Shown piece by piece: positions 23,402 to 31,530 of a DNA stretch of 64,000 bases. The position numbers and the translations under genes are program-made. Location of the stretch: the NCBI RefSeq assembly GCF_001676385.1, contig NZ_LYVJ01000001.1, positions 62,001 through 126,000 on the forward strand, written 5' to 3'. The DNA is from Stenotrophomonas maltophilia (GTDB lineage: Bacteria > Pseudomonadota > Gammaproteobacteria > Xanthomonadales > Xanthomonadaceae). Position 1 is the first letter of the stretch; every line of letters begins with the position of its first letter. The notes under the pieces were generated by a model that searched no databases, was not told where the DNA came from, and worked only from the letters and a program-made list of their open reading frames with translations.

Positions 23402-24169
23402 TCAGTCCAGGTAGATCGCCACGCCGGCGCCGGCCTGCAGGTCCGGGCTGCCTGCATCCAGGCCAACGTCGAAGGATGCATCCAGCTGGACGTTGCGGCG
23501 GAGCATCCAGGTGACGCCTGCACCGGCGATGGTCTCGTCCGGTGCGTTGCTGGCATGGCTGAAACCTGCCTCCAGGTAGAATCCCAGCCGATCGCTCACC
23601 TCCAGCGCCAGGCTGGGTGACCAGCTCGTGCTGTGGGTTCCAGCGCCACGCTGGTGGCTCGCATACAGCGCTGCGCTCCAGTTTCCGGCAAGCCGATGAT
23701 CGATGCTGGCGGCCAGCGCGTACTGGCGGCCGCCGCTGAAGTCCGCATCACCGCGTGCGATCACCGCCGATGCAAGCAGGGCCCAGGAGGTACGGTCCGT
23801 GCTGGCGGGCCCTGCCCATTTCACTGCCAGATGGCTGTCGCCCGCGCCCTGCAGGCGGGTGGAGCGCAAGGATTGCGGGGAACTGATCCGCTGCCGCTGC
23901 CAGGGAGAGGTGGACAGCTGAAGCTCCCAGCCGGGGGCGAGCCCGGTCCGCAGCAGCAGATCGCTGGACAGTCCGACGGTGTGCACACCGTCATCGGCGT
24001 GGTCATGCAGGTAACCCGGGAAGCCCAGTTCCACGGCCAGCGCGCCGCGCCGTACCGTGTCGGTGCCGAAGCCGATGCCGGGCCGGTCGAAGCCCGGCAC
24101 TTCATCCGTGTCCTGGGCCAGTGCGGACGCGCTGGCAGCGAACAGGATGAAGGGCAGGGCAGAGCGCAT
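23402..24169 (-). CDS. Outer-membrane transporter-like beta-barrel protein
   Basis: A 255-residue exported protein. A signal peptide (ALPFILFAASASALAQ) is followed by alternating amphipathic strands: WELQLSTSPWQRQR, SHLAVKWAG, WALLASAVIA, YALAASIDHRL, WSAALYASHQ, LGFYLEAGF, NVQLDASFDVGL, ending AGVAIYLD with a polar-aromatic C-terminus. This layout resembles the MetA-pathway phenol transporter-like (pfam13557-type) barrels, for which a transport role has been proposed. I chose Met at 24169; the frame is open further upstream but has no signal-like sequence there. The substrate is unknown. It stands alone, facing the ClpP gene. Confidence 0.65.
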   Translation of the reverse strand: MRSALPFILFAASASALAQDTDEVPGFDRPGIGFGTDTVRRGALAVELGFPGYLHDHADDGVHTVGLSSDLLLRTGLAPGWELQLSTSPWQRQRISSPQSLRSTRLQGAGDSHLAVKWAGPASTDRTSWALLASAVIARGDADFSGGRQYALAASIDHRLAGNWSAALYASHQRGAGTHSTSWSPSLALEVSDRLGFYLEAGFSHASNAPDETIAGAGVTWMLRRNVQLDASFDVGLDAGSPDLQAGAGVAIYLD

Positions 24170-24242
24170 GATCGTCCCGGATGGCATCTGCATCGAGAAT
24201 GCAGGGGAGGGGTGTCGGTACCGCGTGAGCAGGCCGGTCAGC

Positions 24243-24470
24243 TCACACGGGAGCGAAACGGGGCTGCGGGCCGTGCTCGCCGGGAACCTGTTCAATGAAC
24301 ATCGCATAGGGCCGCACCCACAGGCCGCCCTCTCCATAAAGGGCGCGATACAGCACCAGCGGATCCAGCGTCTCGCTGCTGCGGACGATGCCGATCACTT
24401 CGTATTCGCCGCCCTTGAAGTGGCGGTAGCGGCCAGGGGCGAGGGTGGGAAGAGGGCTCAGTTCAGCCAT
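24243..24470 (-). CDS. DUF1653 domain protein
   Basis: A 75-residue protein consisting of one DUF1653 domain: GRYRHFKGGEYEVIGIVRSS, then LYRALYGEGGLWVRP and AMFIEQV. Family members are small cytosolic SH3-like folds of unknown role, usually next to hydrolase or NUDIX genes. The start at 24470 gives the normal length. It lies 11 bases after the small lipoprotein gene upstream on the same strand and is probably co-transcribed with it. Confidence 0.85.
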   Translation of the reverse strand: MAELSPLPTLAPGRYRHFKGGEYEVIGIVRSSETLDPLVLYRALYGEGGLWVRPYAMFIEQVPGEHGPQPRFAPV

Positions 24471-24481
24471 GATGTGCCGAC

Positions 24482-24766
24482 TCACCTGCCCGCCGGGCTG
24501 GCGGGTTTCGCGCAATAGGCCTCGATGGCTGCGGCGGTGTTGGCCAGTCCCTGCGCCTGCGCCAGTTCCCAGGGGCGTTCGCAGCGCTGGCGGTGCTCGC
24601 ACCATTGGTAGCCTGCCGACCCTATGCAGCCATGTGCATCACGATCACCGCCCACCACGGGCGTGGCCGTCGATGCGGCGGGCGCATCGGCATCCGCAGG
24701 CGCCTTGCCTGGGCTGGTGCAAGCGGCCAGGACCAGCAGCGAGGGCAGCAGAAAATGCGCTTTCAT
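24482..24766 (-). CDS. Small predicted lipoprotein
   Basis: 94 residues with a lipobox: MKAHFLLPSLLVLAAC, so Cys16 would be lipidated after signal peptidase II cleavage. A Pro/Ala/Thr linker (residues 17-40) leads to a small Cys-rich part: HGCIGSAGYQWCEHRQRCERPWELA and a last Cys near residue 85. That pattern (SAGYxWC-x4-C-x-RPWE) occurs in other small secreted proteins that I cannot name with certainty. The Asp at +2 is absent (CTSPG), so outer-membrane sorting is likely. First gene of a two-gene unit with the DUF1653 gene. Confidence 0.7.
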   Translation of the reverse strand: MKAHFLLPSLLVLAACTSPGKAPADADAPAASTATPVVGGDRDAHGCIGSAGYQWCEHRQRCERPWELAQAQGLANTAAAIEAYCAKPASPAGR

Positions 24767-24824
24767 GGGCAGACCGGTAGCCGAAAGCGACAGTGTCCGT
24801 CGCTAAGCGCCGCGCAGCAAGCGC

Positions 24825-24929
24825 TCAATGCACCGCGGCACGGACCAGTTCTTCGATCAGGATCAGATAGCTGGCCACGAAGTAGAACTTCAGCAGCGTC
24901 CACCGTTGCTGTGAGAAGAAGGTGCGCAT
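24825..24929 (-). CDS. 34-residue small hydrophobic ORF
   Basis: A short ORF from ATG to TGA encoding MRTFFSQQRWTLLKFYFVA, then SYLILIEELVRAAVH. Residues 11-26 form one hydrophobic helix with Arg at the N-side and Glu-Glu after it, the layout of small single-pass inner-membrane proteins. GGGGG lies 7-12 bases before the start as a possible ribosome binding site. Upstream, GTGAC-AAGA-GTCAC (24979-24992) is a perfect dyad. The ORF sits in a gap between unrelated genes. Coding status is plausible but unproven. Confidence 0.4.
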   Translation of the reverse strand: MRTFFSQQRWTLLKFYFVASYLILIEELVRAAVH

Positions 24930-25168
24930 GTGGAAGGGCCCCCAGTTGGTGATCATAGTGTGAAGCGCAGCTGACTCTGTGACAAGAGTCACGGAAAGTC
25001 TTCACTAAACGACCTCAGGTATGTGAGGACGGCCAAATCCTGACGAATCGACGGGGCGTTTTCGTACAAATCTGATGGGATGGCCCGAAGGTGCCCGCTA
25101 GCCTGAGGATGTACCGGCCTCGGCCTTTCCGTTGCTGGCGCGCCCCTTTCATCGCACCGGGAGTTCCC

Positions 25169-25375
25169 ATGGTCATCACCGTTCAATGCAAGGCGCGGCA
25201 CTGGTCCGTGCTCCATCCGCAGTCGCCTGACGTTGCCCGCTACGCCCGGGGCGCCGAGGCGTTCGACGCGGCCGCCGCGCTTGCGCTGGAACATCATCGC
25301 CGTACCGGCCAGCGCAGCACGGTGCGGGTGGAGGCACTGGGGAATTCGGTGGAGGCCCTTCACGTCGGCGGCTGA
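25169..25375 (+). CDS. Small paralogous protein A1, unknown function
   Basis: A 68-residue cytosolic protein. Strand ITVQCKARHWSVLHP, a helix with AEAFDAAAALALEHHRRTGQ, and a final strand STVRVEALGNSVEAL suggest a beta-alpha-beta micro-fold, like small DUF2188-type proteins. Its near relative is encoded at 26220 with the shared skeleton QC-x4-W-VLHP ... TGQR-VRVEA-G-x-VEA. Both lie next to a DUF3011 gene. CCGGGAG lies 5-10 bases before the ATG. Function unknown. Confidence 0.65.
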   Translation: MVITVQCKARHWSVLHPQSPDVARYARGAEAFDAAAALALEHHRRTGQRSTVRVEALGNSVEALHVGG

Positions 25376-25506
25376 CGCGGCCACCCATGGCCCAGTCAGC
25401 CATGGTTGAGTTGTTTGAATGGGGGAAAAACTGTTCTCACCAGGCCCCTGTGCGCCGCGCCGTGAATCCCCGATGCTTGCGCCATCGTATTCATCCGGAG
25501 ACTTCG

Positions 25507-26052
25507 ATGGGCAACGCACTCACCTGGCGCACCCTGGCCTGCACCCTGCTGCCAATGCTGGCGGCCGCTGGCGGCGCCCAGGCGCAGAGCTACGGTTACG
25601 GCTACGACGATGACCGTTACGGCGGTCGTGATGGTGGGGGCATCGTGCGCTGCGAATCGATCAGGAATCGCAGCAATGAATGCCGCCTGGAGGGCCGTGC
25701 CCGGATGATCCGCCAACTGTCCGGGTCGCCATGCGTGGAGGGCGAGACCTGGGGGCAATCCCGCTACGGCGTGTGGGTGACCCAAGGCTGCCGCGCCGAG
25801 TTCGTCGGTGAATATGGCCGCGGCAACGGCTGGGGCCATGGTGGCGGCTGGGGCTACGGCGGTGGGGGGGAGGTGATCGCCTGCCACTCCAATGACCGCC
25901 GACAGGAATACTGCGAGGCGCGCATTCGCCGCGGTGTCCGCCTGATCCGCCAGGATTCGCGCAGTGCCTGCATCGAAGGCCAGACCTGGGGATGGGACCG
26001 CCGTGGCATCTGGGTCAGTGGGGGGTGCCGCGCGCAGTTCCAGGTGAACTGA
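25507..26052 (+). CDS. Secreted DUF3011 protein (copy 2)
   Basis: 181 residues with signal peptide (TLACTLLPMLAAAGGAQA) and two DUF3011 units: VRCESIRNRSNECRLEG ... RQLSGSPCVEGETWG ... VWVTQGCRAEF, and VIACHSNDRRQEYC ... RQDSRSACIEGQTWG ... IWVSGGCRAQF. It keeps the four Cys per unit of the copy at 20006. The segments between signal and unit 1 and between the units are Gly/Tyr/Arg-rich low complexity (YGYGYDDDRYGG; NGWGHGGGWGYGGGG). ATG 25507 is chosen as it starts the signal peptide. Probably periplasmic; the Gly-Tyr tracts resemble flexible cell-wall-binding linkers. Confidence 0.75.
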   Translation: MGNALTWRTLACTLLPMLAAAGGAQAQSYGYGYDDDRYGGRDGGGIVRCESIRNRSNECRLEGRARMIRQLSGSPCVEGETWGQSRYGVWVTQGCRAEFVGEYGRGNGWGHGGGWGYGGGGEVIACHSNDRRQEYCEARIRRGVRLIRQDSRSACIEGQTWGWDRRGIWVSGGCRAQFQVN

Positions 26053-26114
26053 GCGTCGCCGTGAAAATCAGAAAAATCTGATACATCTCACAGTTTCAAG
26101 GTCGTATCTTCTGC

Positions 26115-26144
26115 GACCAGGGGCACCCCTGCGTGCCCTTGGTC
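26115..26144. other. Stem-loop in the DUF3011 to A2 intergenic region
   Basis: GACCAGGGGCA / TGCCCTTGGTC, 11 pairs with one G-T, 8-base loop. No T tract follows on either strand, so this is not a standard terminator. It may be an mRNA processing or stabilising structure. A smaller dyad TCAGA-AAAA-TCTGA (26068-26081) and the palindrome GCCGATATCGGC (26161-26172) are close by. Confidence 0.35.
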
Positions 26145-26219
26145 GGCAACGACGACTTATGCCGATATCGGCACTAACGTGGCTGCCACGTCGATACGCT
26201 GCCTCAAGGAGTGAGCTGC

Positions 26220-26423
26220 ATGTTGATCCGCCTGCAATGCGATCAGCGCCAATGGCGTGTGCTGCATCCTGACCGGCCGGAACCGATCATGTTCCGCGAT
26301 GGCGCGCGGGCCTATGATTTCGCCGAAACCCTCGCCCGCCTTCACTTCGTCGATACCGGGCAGCGGGCCGCCGTGCGCGTGGAGGCCAGTGGCGCGTTCG
26401 TCGAGGCCGTCAGCTACGGTTGA
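26220..26423 (+). CDS. Small paralogous protein A2, unknown function
   Basis: 67 residues, related to the protein at 25169: LIRLQCDQRQWRVLHPDRP, then a helix with YDFAETLARLHFVDTGQR and the last strand AAVRVEASGAFVEAVSYG. Conserved in both: QC, W-x-VLHP, an Asp-Phe/Ala helix, TGQR, VRVEA. The start is set by AAGGAG 9 bases before ATG 26220. Function unknown; no signal peptide. Confidence 0.65.
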   Translation: MLIRLQCDQRQWRVLHPDRPEPIMFRDGARAYDFAETLARLHFVDTGQRAAVRVEASGAFVEAVSYG

Positions 26424-26534
26424 GGGCGTGGGGCAGCCGAGCGCACGTCCGGCGGATTGAGGCCCGGCCGTTGAAGCGCAGCCGAGCCTGGATCCGGATT
26501 TCTGCCATGGCTGCGCATCCGCGCGGCCGGCCGA

Positions 26535-28445
26535 TCAGCCTGCCGCGCTCAAGGGCGGGGTTGCTGCCGCCAGCTGCGGCCAGCGCTTGAGTACCGCCTC
26601 CCGGATGCCGGCCGCATCGATGCCGGCTTCCGCCAGCAGGTCTTCACGGCTGGCATGGTGCTGGTAGCTGTCGGGCAGGCCGAGGTGCAGGATCGGGCGC
26701 AGCACGCCTTCGGCGTTGAGCAGTTCAGCGACGCCGGAACCCGCGCCACCGGCCACGACATTGTCTTCGATCGTCACCAGGCCCTCGTGCTGGGCGGCGG
26801 TTGCCAGCACCAGTTCGCGGTCGAGCGGCTTGATGAAGCGCATGTTGACTACGCTCAGGCCCAGCTCCCGTCCGACCTCTTCGGCGGCGGCTACGGTGCT
26901 GCCGAAGGCGAGCAGGGCGACGCGGCTGCCCTGCAGGCGCAGCTCCCCCTTGCCGACAGGCAGGGTCGACAGGTCGGTGCCAGCGGCCACGCCGGTGCCG
27001 GTGCCCCGCGGGTAGCGCACGGCAGCCGGTCCTGGATACTCCAGGCCGGTACTGAGCATCTGCCGGCATTCGGCCTCATTGGACGGCGCCATCACCACCA
27101 TGTTCGGCACGCAGCGCAGGTAGCTCAGGTCGAGATTGCCGGCATGCGTCGCACCGTCCGGGCCGACCACGCCTGCACGGTCGATCGCGAACAGCACGTC
27201 CAGGTTCTGGATCGCGACGTCGTGCACCAGCTGGTCGTACGCGCGCTGAAGGAAGGTGGAGTAGATCGCCACCACCGGTTTGCCGCCCTGGGTGGCCATG
27301 CCAGCGGCAAGCGTGACGGCGTGCTGCTCGGCAATCGCCACATCGAAGTAGCGCTGGGGGTATTCCTTGCTGAAGCGCACCAGGCCGGAGCCTTCGCGCA
27401 TCGCTGGCGTAATCCCGAAGAGGCGAGGCTCGGCGGCGGCAGCGTCGCACAGCCAGTCGCTGAACACATCGGTGTAGGTCGGCTTCTTGGCGCCTGCCTT
27501 GGCCACCAGGCCCTTGTCCGGATCGAACGGGCCCACGGCGTGGTAGCCGATCTGATCGCCTTCGGCTGGCTGGTAACCCTTGCCCTTGGTGGTCATCACG
27601 TGCAGCAGCTTCGGGCCTTTGGACGCGCGCAGCGTTTTCAGCGTGGACAGCAGCGCCGGCATGTCGTGGCCATCGATCGGGCCGGTGTAATGGAAGCCCA
27701 TTTCCTCGAACATCGTGGAGGGCACGAACATGCCCTTCCAGTGTTCTTCCCAGCGCTTCACGAAGCGCGCCGGGTTGTTCTTCTTGTCGCCGAGGATCTT
27801 CTTGCCGCCTTCGCGCAGCGCGTTGAGCGTGCGGCTGCCGGTGGCGCGGCCGAGCATCTTGGTCAGCCCGCCCACGGCCTCGGAGATCGACATGTTGTTG
27901 TCATTCAAGATGACCAGCAGGTTCGGCTCCGGCTCCATGCCGCCGGCATGCATCAGCGCCTCGAACGCCATGCCGGCCGTCATGGCGCCATCACCGATCA
28001 CCGCCACGATCTTGCGGTCATCGCCTTCGGACTGGCGGGCAATGGCCATGCCGAGCGCGGCCGAGATCGAGGTCGAGGAGTGGCCGACGCCGAAGGTGTC
28101 GTACTCGCTTTCCTCGCGCTTCGGGAACGGCGCGACGCCGTCCTTCTGCTTGACGGTGTGGATCTCGTCGCGGCGGCCGGTCAGGATCTTGTGCGGGTAG
28201 GTCTGGTGACCGACGTCCCAGACCAGCTGGTCATGCGGGGTCTGGTACAGGTAGTGCAGGGCCACGGTGAGTTCGATCACGCCCAGGCCGGCGGCGAAGT
28301 GGCCGCCGCTCTTGCCCACCGACTCGATGAGATAGGCGCGCAGTTCGTCGGCGACCGCCCTCAGTTCGGATTCGTCGAACGTGCGCAGGTCATCCGGCGT
28401 CTGGATGTGCGCGAGGCGGGGATAGCGGGCAGAGTCGATCATCAT
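26535..28445 (-). CDS. dxs: 1-deoxy-D-xylulose-5-phosphate synthase
   Basis: First enzyme of the MEP isoprenoid pathway: joins pyruvate and glyceraldehyde-3-phosphate with thiamine diphosphate. 636 residues, normal length. Thiamine site: [14 protein letters not shown] with the catalytic His, [13 protein letters not shown] and LNDNNMSIS (the GDG...NDN motif). The second domain has [14 protein letters not shown] with the catalytic Glu, and [15 protein letters not shown]. The start pair Met-Met lies just before [19 protein letters not shown], typical of the enzyme. It follows an HNH gene with a 102-base gap and probably has its own promoter. Confidence 0.97.
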   Translation of the reverse strand: MMIDSARYPRLAHIQTPDDLRTFDESELRAVADELRAYLIESVGKSGGHFAAGLGVIELTVALHYLYQTPHDQLVWDVGHQTYPHKILTGRRDEIHTVKQKDGVAPFPKREESEYDTFGVGHSSTSISAALGMAIARQSEGDDRKIVAVIGDGAMTAGMAFEALMHAGGMEPEPNLLVILNDNNMSISEAVGGLTKMLGRATGSRTLNALREGGKKILGDKKNNPARFVKRWEEHWKGMFVPSTMFEEMGFHYTGPIDGHDMPALLSTLKTLRASKGPKLLHVMTTKGKGYQPAEGDQIGYHAVGPFDPDKGLVAKAGAKKPTYTDVFSDWLCDAAAAEPRLFGITPAMREGSGLVRFSKEYPQRYFDVAIAEQHAVTLAAGMATQGGKPVVAIYSTFLQRAYDQLVHDVAIQNLDVLFAIDRAGVVGPDGATHAGNLDLSYLRCVPNMVVMAPSNEAECRQMLSTGLEYPGPAAVRYPRGTGTGVAAGTDLSTLPVGKGELRLQGSRVALLAFGSTVAAAEEVGRELGLSVVNMRFIKPLDRELVLATAAQHEGLVTIEDNVVAGGAGSGVAELLNAEGVLRPILHLGLPDSYQHHASREDLLAEAGIDAAGIREAVLKRWPQLAAATPPLSAAG

Positions 28446-28547
28446 GTTCGCACTTTTTCTGAACGCCCATTTTCGCCCTCAAACCGGGGTGGAGCAAGCA
28501 AACGCCGCCGCCCGTGACAGGACGGTGAGGGTTGCCGGTGCGGGTGT

Positions 28548-29213
28548 TCAGTCGCTCAGTTTCGACCGCTTCGGCAACTGGGCCTTCAGGAACGCCATCT
28601 GGTCGGCCAGGATGTTGCGGTTGGACAGGATCAGGTGCTCGATCCAGCTGGGCCGGTAGGGCACCGCCAGCAGCGGCATTCCGGCCTGCTGCGGGGTGCG
28701 GTCGCTCTTGCGCGAGTTGCAGTGGAAGCAGGCGGTGACCACGTTTTCCCAGCAATCCAGCCCACCCTTGGATAACGGCACGACATGGTCGCGGGTAAGG
28801 GTGGGCCGGCTGAACTGCTGGCCGCAGTACATGCACAGGTGGGCGTCGCGGGCGAACAGGGCCGGGTTGGTCAGGTTCGGTGTCGGGTCGATCGCGCGGG
28901 AGCGGGCGTGGCCGCGGGCGGCGATGATCGGGTGCAGGTCCAGCCCGCTCTGCAGGCCGCTGAAGCGGTTGGTACCGCCATGGATGTGCAGGCAGGGGTC
29001 GCCGAGCGTCCAGGCCACCGCCTCACGGGCATAGAGGCAGGCCGCATCCTGCCAGGTGATCCAGTCCAGTACGCGTCCGTGGGCATCAAGCGAGAGCAGC
29101 CGGACCGAACCGGGGCGATGCAGCGTCGTGGCGTTGGGCGATGCTTCGGCGCCCGGAGCAGAAAACGGAGCTCCGGCTTCGATCAGACCCAAGCGTGTAG
29201 TGTCTGTCTCCAT
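28548..29213 (-). CDS. HNH endonuclease family protein
   Basis: 221 residues. The C-terminal half carries an HNH domain with two zinc-binding CxxC pairs: CMYCGQQFSRPTLTRDHVVP, then GGLDCWENVVTACFHCNSRK. DH in the first motif supplies the catalytic His; N in ENVV is the central Asn. The N-terminal ~100 residues (VRLLSLDAHGRVLDWITW and ACLYAREAVAWTLGDP) match the chromosomal proteins of this family found widely in gamma-proteobacteria as single-copy genes, not homing elements. Function in the host is not established. A perfect 13-base-arm palindrome lies 33 bases upstream of the start. Confidence 0.85.
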   Translation of the reverse strand: METDTTRLGLIEAGAPFSAPGAEASPNATTLHRPGSVRLLSLDAHGRVLDWITWQDAACLYAREAVAWTLGDPCLHIHGGTNRFSGLQSGLDLHPIIAARGHARSRAIDPTPNLTNPALFARDAHLCMYCGQQFSRPTLTRDHVVPLSKGGLDCWENVVTACFHCNSRKSDRTPQQAGMPLLAVPYRPSWIEHLILSNRNILADQMAFLKAQLPKRSKLSD

Positions 29214-29245
29214 CGGGAGAACAGCTTATACCTGAATGTTGACGA

Positions 29246-29275
29246 TTTGTGTATCGCCTGAGGGCGATACACAAA
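29246..29275. promoter_or_regulatory. Perfect palindrome upstream of HNH gene
   Basis: TTTGTGTATCGCC / GGCGATACACAAA, 13-base arms, 4-base centre TGAG. It begins 33 bases before the start codon of the HNH gene. TATAAG at 29224-29229 (minus strand) can serve as a -10, which would put the palindrome over the -35 region. No T tract, so an operator is more likely than a terminator. Confidence 0.5.
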
Positions 29276-29418
29276 ACGCAAGATTCAGGTCCGCGCATTC
29301 CTCCTATCCCCCGCACCTGTCGGTGCGCCCCCCTTAACAAAGGGGGGCTTTTCCCCAGATGGATTTCGGTGGTTTTCATCCACGCGTGGATCTACGCAGA
29401 TCGCGGGGAACTGTCAGA

Positions 29419-29602
29419 GGCGGGGCGGTGTGGGTTGGCAGGACCGTTGGCGCCATGGATGGCGCCATCGAGCCCCCATGGGTGAGGGCGCTTTGCTTGC
29501 GAAGCACTGCTTCGCAAGCGCCCGAACGCCCAGCCGCCAGCGGCTGGGCCGGACCGCGGAGCGGGGTTTACGGCGTGTCCTGCCAGCCCACACCGCCCCG
29601 CC
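29419..29602 (+). repeat. Large inverted-repeat element, copy A
   Basis: About 184 bases with outer arms of 26 bases (29419-29444 and 29577-29602) pairing at 25 of 26 positions. Inside are smaller perfect hairpins: TGGCGCCAT...ATGGCGCCA, CTTGCGAAGCA...TGCTTCGCAAG and CCCAGCCGC...GCGGCTGGG. Flanks are CTGTC at the left and CCATCC at the right. About 100 bases of its core recur in reverse orientation in copy B at 48593. With the SMAG palindrome and the dyad at 29246 it accounts for most of the 469-base gap between the HNH and acyl-CoA dehydrogenase genes; I see no gene there. Confidence 0.8.
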
Positions 29603-29632
29603 ATCCACCGGGATCCAGCTGTTGATATTGCG

Positions 29633-29657
29633 GTTGCCGGCCAGCGGCCGGCACTAC
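29633..29657 (-). repeat. SMAG-type extragenic palindrome
   Basis: On the minus strand it reads GTAGTGCCGGCCGCTGGCC followed by GGCAAC: the GTAG head and an imperfect hairpin define the SMAG class of Stenotrophomonas repeats. It lies 26 bases after the end of the acyl-CoA dehydrogenase gene. The same sequence is found at 48531. Confidence 0.8.
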
Positions 29658-29682
29658 CGCGGGTGCCGGGCGGCAGCCCGGC

Positions 29683-31473
29683 TCAGGCGCCGAAGCGTTC
29701 GTCGTCCATCGCCATCAGCGGGCCGGCACCGGCCTGGATCGCGGCGGCATGGGCCAGGGTGCGCGGCAGTACGCGCGCGAAGTAGAACCGCGCGGTCTCA
29801 CGCTTGCTCTGGGCGAAGGCGGGACCGTGGGTGCTGGCATCGGCGGCGGCCACGCTGCGGGCCCACCAGTAGGCCAGTACCACGTAGCCCGAATAGAACA
29901 GGTAGTCGTAGCTGGCTGCGCCCAGTTCGTCGGGGTTGGTGGCCGCGCGCTGCAGCACCTCCATGGTCAGCGTGCCCCACTCGGCGGCCTTCGCGCGCAG
30001 CGGGCCGATGAACTCGGCCAGGGCCTCGTTGCCCTCCTGCTCCCTGGCGAAGGTTTCGATCTCGGCGAGCATCAGCTTCAGGCCGGCGCCCTGGCTGGAC
30101 GCGGTTTTGCGGCCGATCAGGTCGAGCGCCTGGATGCCTGTGGTGCCTTCATACAGCGTGGTGATGCGGGCATCGCGGGCCAGCTGCTCCATGCCGTGCT
30201 CGCGGATGTAGCCGTGGCCACCAAAGCACTGCAGGGCGTTGTAGGTGTTCTCGATGCCCCATTCGGTCTGGCAGGCCTTGGAAATCGGAGTCAGGAAGCT
30301 CACCAGGGTATCGGCGCGCTCGCGCTCGGCGGCGTCCTCGGCATGGTGGGCGATGTCGATCAGGGTGGCGGCGTGCAGCGCCAGCAGGCGGCTGCCTTCG
30401 ACCAGCGACTTCACCGTCAGCAGCATGCGGCGAACGTCCGGGTGGACCAGGATCGGGTCGGCCGCCTTGTCCGGGAACCTTGCACCGCTCAGCGCGCGCG
30501 ACTGCAGGCGCTCACGGCTGTACTTCAGCGCGTTCTGGTAGGCGCGCTCGGACAGGCCGATGCCCTGCAGGCCGACGCCCAAGCGCGCGGTGTTCATCAT
30601 GGTGAACATGGCCTGCAGGCCCTTGTGCGGCTGGCCGACCAGGTAGCCCTGCGCGCCGTCGAAATTCATCACGCAGGTGACCGAGCCCTTGATGCCCATC
30701 TTGTGCTCGATCGAGCCGCAGCGCAGTGCGTTGCGCTCGCCGACGTTGCCGTCGCGGTCGACCTTGAACTTGGGGGTGACGAACAGCGAGATGCCCTTGG
30801 CGCCCGGAGGGGCGTCGGGCAGCTTGGCCAGCACCAGGTGCACGATGTTGCCGGTCAGGTCGTGCTCGCCGGCAGTGATGAAGATCTTGGTACCGGTGAT
30901 CGCATAGCTCCCATCGGCGTTCGGCGTGGCCCTGGTCTTGAGCAGGCCCAGGTCGGTGCCGCAGTGCGGCTCGGTCAGGCACATGGTGCCGGTCCATCGG
31001 CCTTCGATCAGCGGCTTGAGGAACGCCTCGTGCTGCCAGGCTTCGCCGTGCTGCTTCAGTGCCTCGATGGCACCGTGCGAGAGCAGCGGGAAATTGCCCC
31101 AGGCGAGGTTGGCGGCGTTGATCATTTCGTTCAGCGGCACGCCCAGGGTATGCGGCAGGCCCTGGCCGCCCAGTTCCGGCGATGCGGTCAGGCCGGTCCA
31201 GCCACCCTCGACGAACTGGTCATAGGCCTGCTTGAAGCCGGGCGGAGTGGTCACCTCCCCGGTGGCCTGGTCGAGCACGCAACCGATCTCATCGCCAACG
31301 CTGTTGAGTGGGGCAAGCACGGTCGCGCTGAAGCGGCCGGCCTCTTCCAGCACAGCATCGACCACGTCGACGGTGGCGTCGGTGAAGCCCAGGCGGGCGA
31401 ACAGAGGCTCAACCTTGAGCACGTCGTGCAGGGCGAAACGGAGGTCGGAAAGCGGGGCGGTGTAGCTGCTCAT
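29683..31473 (-). CDS. Acyl-CoA dehydrogenase
   Basis: 596-residue FAD enzyme for the first step of beta-oxidation, of the long bacterial type with an extra C-terminal domain (about residues 470-590). Visible blocks: MCLTEPHCGTDLGLLKTRA and YAITGTKIFITAGEHD (FAD/substrate middle domain), GIEHKM-type core read as GSIEHKMGIKGSVTCVMNFD, and YEGTTGIQALDLIGRK near residue 450, the C-terminal catalytic region. No signal peptide. It would pass electrons to ETF. Stands alone between repeats and a lipoprotein gene on the same strand, with a 57-base gap after that gene's end. Chain-length preference cannot be told. Confidence 0.92.
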   Translation of the reverse strand: MSSYTAPLSDLRFALHDVLKVEPLFARLGFTDATVDVVDAVLEEAGRFSATVLAPLNSVGDEIGCVLDQATGEVTTPPGFKQAYDQFVEGGWTGLTASPELGGQGLPHTLGVPLNEMINAANLAWGNFPLLSHGAIEALKQHGEAWQHEAFLKPLIEGRWTGTMCLTEPHCGTDLGLLKTRATPNADGSYAITGTKIFITAGEHDLTGNIVHLVLAKLPDAPPGAKGISLFVTPKFKVDRDGNVGERNALRCGSIEHKMGIKGSVTCVMNFDGAQGYLVGQPHKGLQAMFTMMNTARLGVGLQGIGLSERAYQNALKYSRERLQSRALSGARFPDKAADPILVHPDVRRMLLTVKSLVEGSRLLALHAATLIDIAHHAEDAAERERADTLVSFLTPISKACQTEWGIENTYNALQCFGGHGYIREHGMEQLARDARITTLYEGTTGIQALDLIGRKTASSQGAGLKLMLAEIETFAREQEGNEALAEFIGPLRAKAAEWGTLTMEVLQRAATNPDELGAASYDYLFYSGYVVLAYWWARSVAAADASTHGPAFAQSKRETARFYFARVLPRTLAHAAAIQAGAGPLMAMDDERFGA

Positions 31474-31530
31474 CGGGTACGTCTCGATCAGGGGCAGGGG
31501 AGCTGCGGCGCATCGCAGCGGTGAGCGGAA

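Noticed and set aside
26655..28517. 620-codon open frame antisense to dxs
   Set aside because: dxs is certain and in full length; the antisense translation is low-complexity His/Arg/Gly sequence.
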